From contig NW_014577094.1 in the NCBI RefSeq assembly GCF_000485595.1, positions 333,209-382,293 of the forward strand: 49,085 nt of DNA. The letters are read 5' to 3'. The DNA is from Priapulus caudatus. Its lineage: Eukaryota; Priapulida; Priapulimorpha; Priapulimorphida; Priapulidae. A program made the translations under genes and the position numbers. The notes under the pieces are model-generated. The model worked only from the letters and a program-made list of their open reading frames with translations. It was not told the origin of the DNA and searched no databases. This document shows positions 47,609-49,085 of this stretch, one piece after another (position 1 is the first letter of the stretch; each line of letters opens with the position of its first letter).

Positions 47609-47669
47609 TAATATCAGTGGTTAATAATGACAAATAATAATAATTTGTCATTATTAATCCCTGATAATA
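47609..47669. mobile_element. 51-bp palindromic foldback with 5-bp target duplication
   Basis: The element is 47614-47664: TCAGTGGTTAATAATGACAA on the left and the near-complement TTGTCATTATTAATCCCTGA on the right. Exact TAATA direct repeats lie at 47609-47613 and 47665-47669. Same family as 3089 and 14643. Confidence 0.65.
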
Positions 47670-47680
47670 TATATATATAT

Positions 47681-48103
47681 CAACAAAACCTGATCCTCAG
47701 ATTAATTAGAAAGCGAGCTCTGTATACGGATATTCGGTAGAAATAGATTTCATTTAATCATTTATTGTGGTTTCCGTCTATGATGTCTGCAATGCAGTGT
47801 TTGACAGTTTGGAGTCCTCTTCTTTAATCTTGAAAGTTTTCTCATTTTGTAATTGTTCAGTTGAATTGCAATGCAACGACAGGAAAGAACTCTGTTGTGG
47901 CAGACTGTGTTTTGTCTTGATTTTTATTGTACGAAATTAGGTGCTAATGTTGTTGGCATTGGTACCCATGTTTCATACTATTGCAACAAAACCTGATCCT
48001 CAGATTAATTAGAAAGCGAGCTCTGTATACGGATATCCGGTAGAAATAGATTACATTTAATCATTTATTGTGGTTTCCATCTTAATTATGATGTCGGCAT
48101 TGC
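47681..48103 (+). repeat. Direct repeat pair of ~115 bp, 303 bp apart
   Basis: Near-identical segments begin CAACAAAACCTGATCCTCAG at 47681 and 47984 and run to about 47797 and 48103. They share GAAAGCGAGCTCTGTATACG and ATTGTGGTTTCC. This could be a partial tandem duplication; LTRs seem unlikely, as there is no internal coding sequence. Confidence 0.8.
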
Positions 48104-48196
48104 ACAATTTCGTGCTGTTGCATTTCTTTATTTTTTATTTTTTATTAAGTTAGGTGTTTACCTAGTATGTCGAGTTATGTGCGGAATGTATATCAA

Positions 48197-48489
48197 TAGG
48201 TGCGTTCACACTGGCGCGAATTAGTGGGCTGCAAAACCCGGTTTTTGTAGCTCGCTCTAAAAACTGAGCTTTTTACAAGTGTGAACGCAATTAGCTCACT
48301 AAATCGCGCTCCAAATAGCCCGCTCCTAAGACCACTTCCGACTGGGCTAATTTGGAATCAGCTCACTTATTTGCACCGCGGCGATTAGCGAGATATTCGC
48401 CTGTGTGAACAACGACACAATTAGCTCACTATTATCTCCGATATTAGCGGGCTGAGCAGCGCGGTTTTTCTTGTGTGTGAACGCGCCTA
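48197..48489. mobile_element. 289-bp TIR element with TA flanks
   Basis: The element is about 48199-48487. The left end is GGTGCGTTCACAC; the complement of the right end is GGCGCGTTCACAC. TA lies on both sides. Inside, GGGCTG...CGGTTTTT appears twice as a direct repeat, and AATTAGCTCAC words recur. A TA duplication suggests Tc1/mariner-type mobilisation, but this is not certain. Confidence 0.55.
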
Positions 48490-48511
48490 ATGTAATCACA
48501 AGCCTCGTTAT

Positions 48512-48605
48512 ATGAATTCCTGATATCGAGAGCTAATAAATTAATAATACATTATTACAGGTATGAGTGTTATTAGCTCTCGATATATATATCAGGAGTA
48601 GATAA
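48512..48605. repeat. Inverted repeat ending in TCAGGAG
   Basis: TCCTGATATCGAGAGCTAAT pairs with ATTAGCTCTCGATA...TATCAGGA, with a three-unit AT insertion in the right arm and a loop of about 30 bp. Its right side doubles as the start of a TCAGGAGTAGATAATAGGG end at 48598. Confidence 0.6.
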
Positions 48606-49011
48606 TAGGGAATAAACCCCAGTGTGAAAGCGGCATTATACCACCTGTGGCCCTGGCAGCAGCTGTCGCGCTGCTACCGGCTGTTGCCTGCTCTTCACTC
48701 ACTCGGCAATGCGCCTAATTAATGAGCTGAAGCGCAGCGTCGCTACACCTACGTTCGCACATGCAGCAATTACTAGTACACCCCCGTGTTTATCGGCACA
48801 CGTTTTGCGGCGATTGGAGCCGAAGGTCTTCCAAATTAGACAACGCGCAACCTAGAAAACGGCAGAGAGCGCTTCAGTTGTGTGAAGTTGTGAACAGATG
48901 TAGCAAGAGCATATAGCAAGAGCATGTAATACAAAGCGTGTAGTTTACACGCTCTTTGGTGATATTTGATTATAAATGATATAGACGAACAGATTATCTC
49001 CTATTATCTGA
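48598..49011. mobile_element. Possible longer TCAGGAG-family element
   Basis: The left end TCAGGAGTAGATAATAGGG matches, with a 6-bp deletion, the complement of the right end (TCAG-ATAATAGGAGATAATC). The interior is unique and holds no open frame. Flanking 5-bp words do not match (ATATA, TTCAG). Confidence 0.4.
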
Positions 49012-49085
49012 TTCAGATAATATATATATATATATATATCAGGAGTAGATAATAGGAGATAATCTGTTCGTCTATATCATTTATA
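48977..49085. repeat. Long palindrome at the window end
   Basis: GATATAGACGAACAGATTAT on the left is the complement of ATAATCTGTTCGTCTATATC on the right, giving arms of over 40 bp around a TA-rich centre. The right arm begins at 49037 with TCAGGAGTAGATAATAGG and continues to the window edge. Confidence 0.75.

Noticed and set aside
47681-48103. Possible solo LTR pair
   Set aside because: Only about 190 bp between the repeats, no internal coding sequence, primer-binding site or TG...CA boundaries.

Overview
This is a eukaryotic window from an animal nuclear genome, most likely a marine or other non-vertebrate metazoan. Exons are short and split by GT-AG introns. Intergenic DNA is AT-rich and crowded with small DNA transposons, and (CCCTAA)n runs match the animal telomere repeat. 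I cannot place the species. There are four supported protein genes and no tRNA, rRNA, CRISPR array or bacterial-type operon.

Layout, left to right. (1) 565-2560, + strand: the last three exons of a peroxisomal ABC half-transporter, orthologous to ABCD3/PMP70. (2) 2561-9041: repeat-rich DNA with a 376-bp hAT-type element with an exact 8-bp target duplication and a hairpin-ended repeat. (3) 9042-11966, - strand: a complete five-exon SINHCAF/FAM60A gene, a SIN3-HDAC subunit. (4) 11967-18410: intergenic DNA between head-to-head SINHCAF and PPP6R, with a candidate shared promoter near 15.9 kb and several hairpin elements. (5) 18411-36313, + strand: a SAPS-domain protein phosphatase 6 regulatory subunit (PPP6R). 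I rebuilt it as 23 exons that stay in frame throughout (2673 nt, 890 aa). (6) 38474-40417, - strand: a three-exon Ly6/uPAR three-finger protein with signal peptide, ten cysteines and a GPI-type tail; it converges on PPP6R. (7) 40418-49085: microsatellites, a long pyrimidine-rich tract, nested transposons and hairpins, with at most a doubtful first exon at 42198.

Two observations stand out. First, exons 14-19 of PPP6R and their introns occur twice, at about 26073-29885 and 30403-34080. The copies are separated by a 25-N gap and a hexanucleotide repeat. The first copy carries many one-base indels while the second reads cleanly, which looks like an assembly duplication rather than biology. Second, there is a family of ultra-short (46-51 bp) near-perfect palindromic insertions that start TCAGG or TCAGTGG, end CCTGA, and are flanked by exact 5-bp direct repeats (TAATA or TTATA). 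Longer inverted-repeat elements starting TCAAGAG with TATA-like 5-bp flanks appear to be relatives. This is the best candidate for something undescribed here.

The four genes do not form a pathway. They are ordinary housekeeping or surface-protein neighbours: peroxisomal lipid import, chromatin co-repression, phosphatase targeting and a GPI-anchored surface protein.
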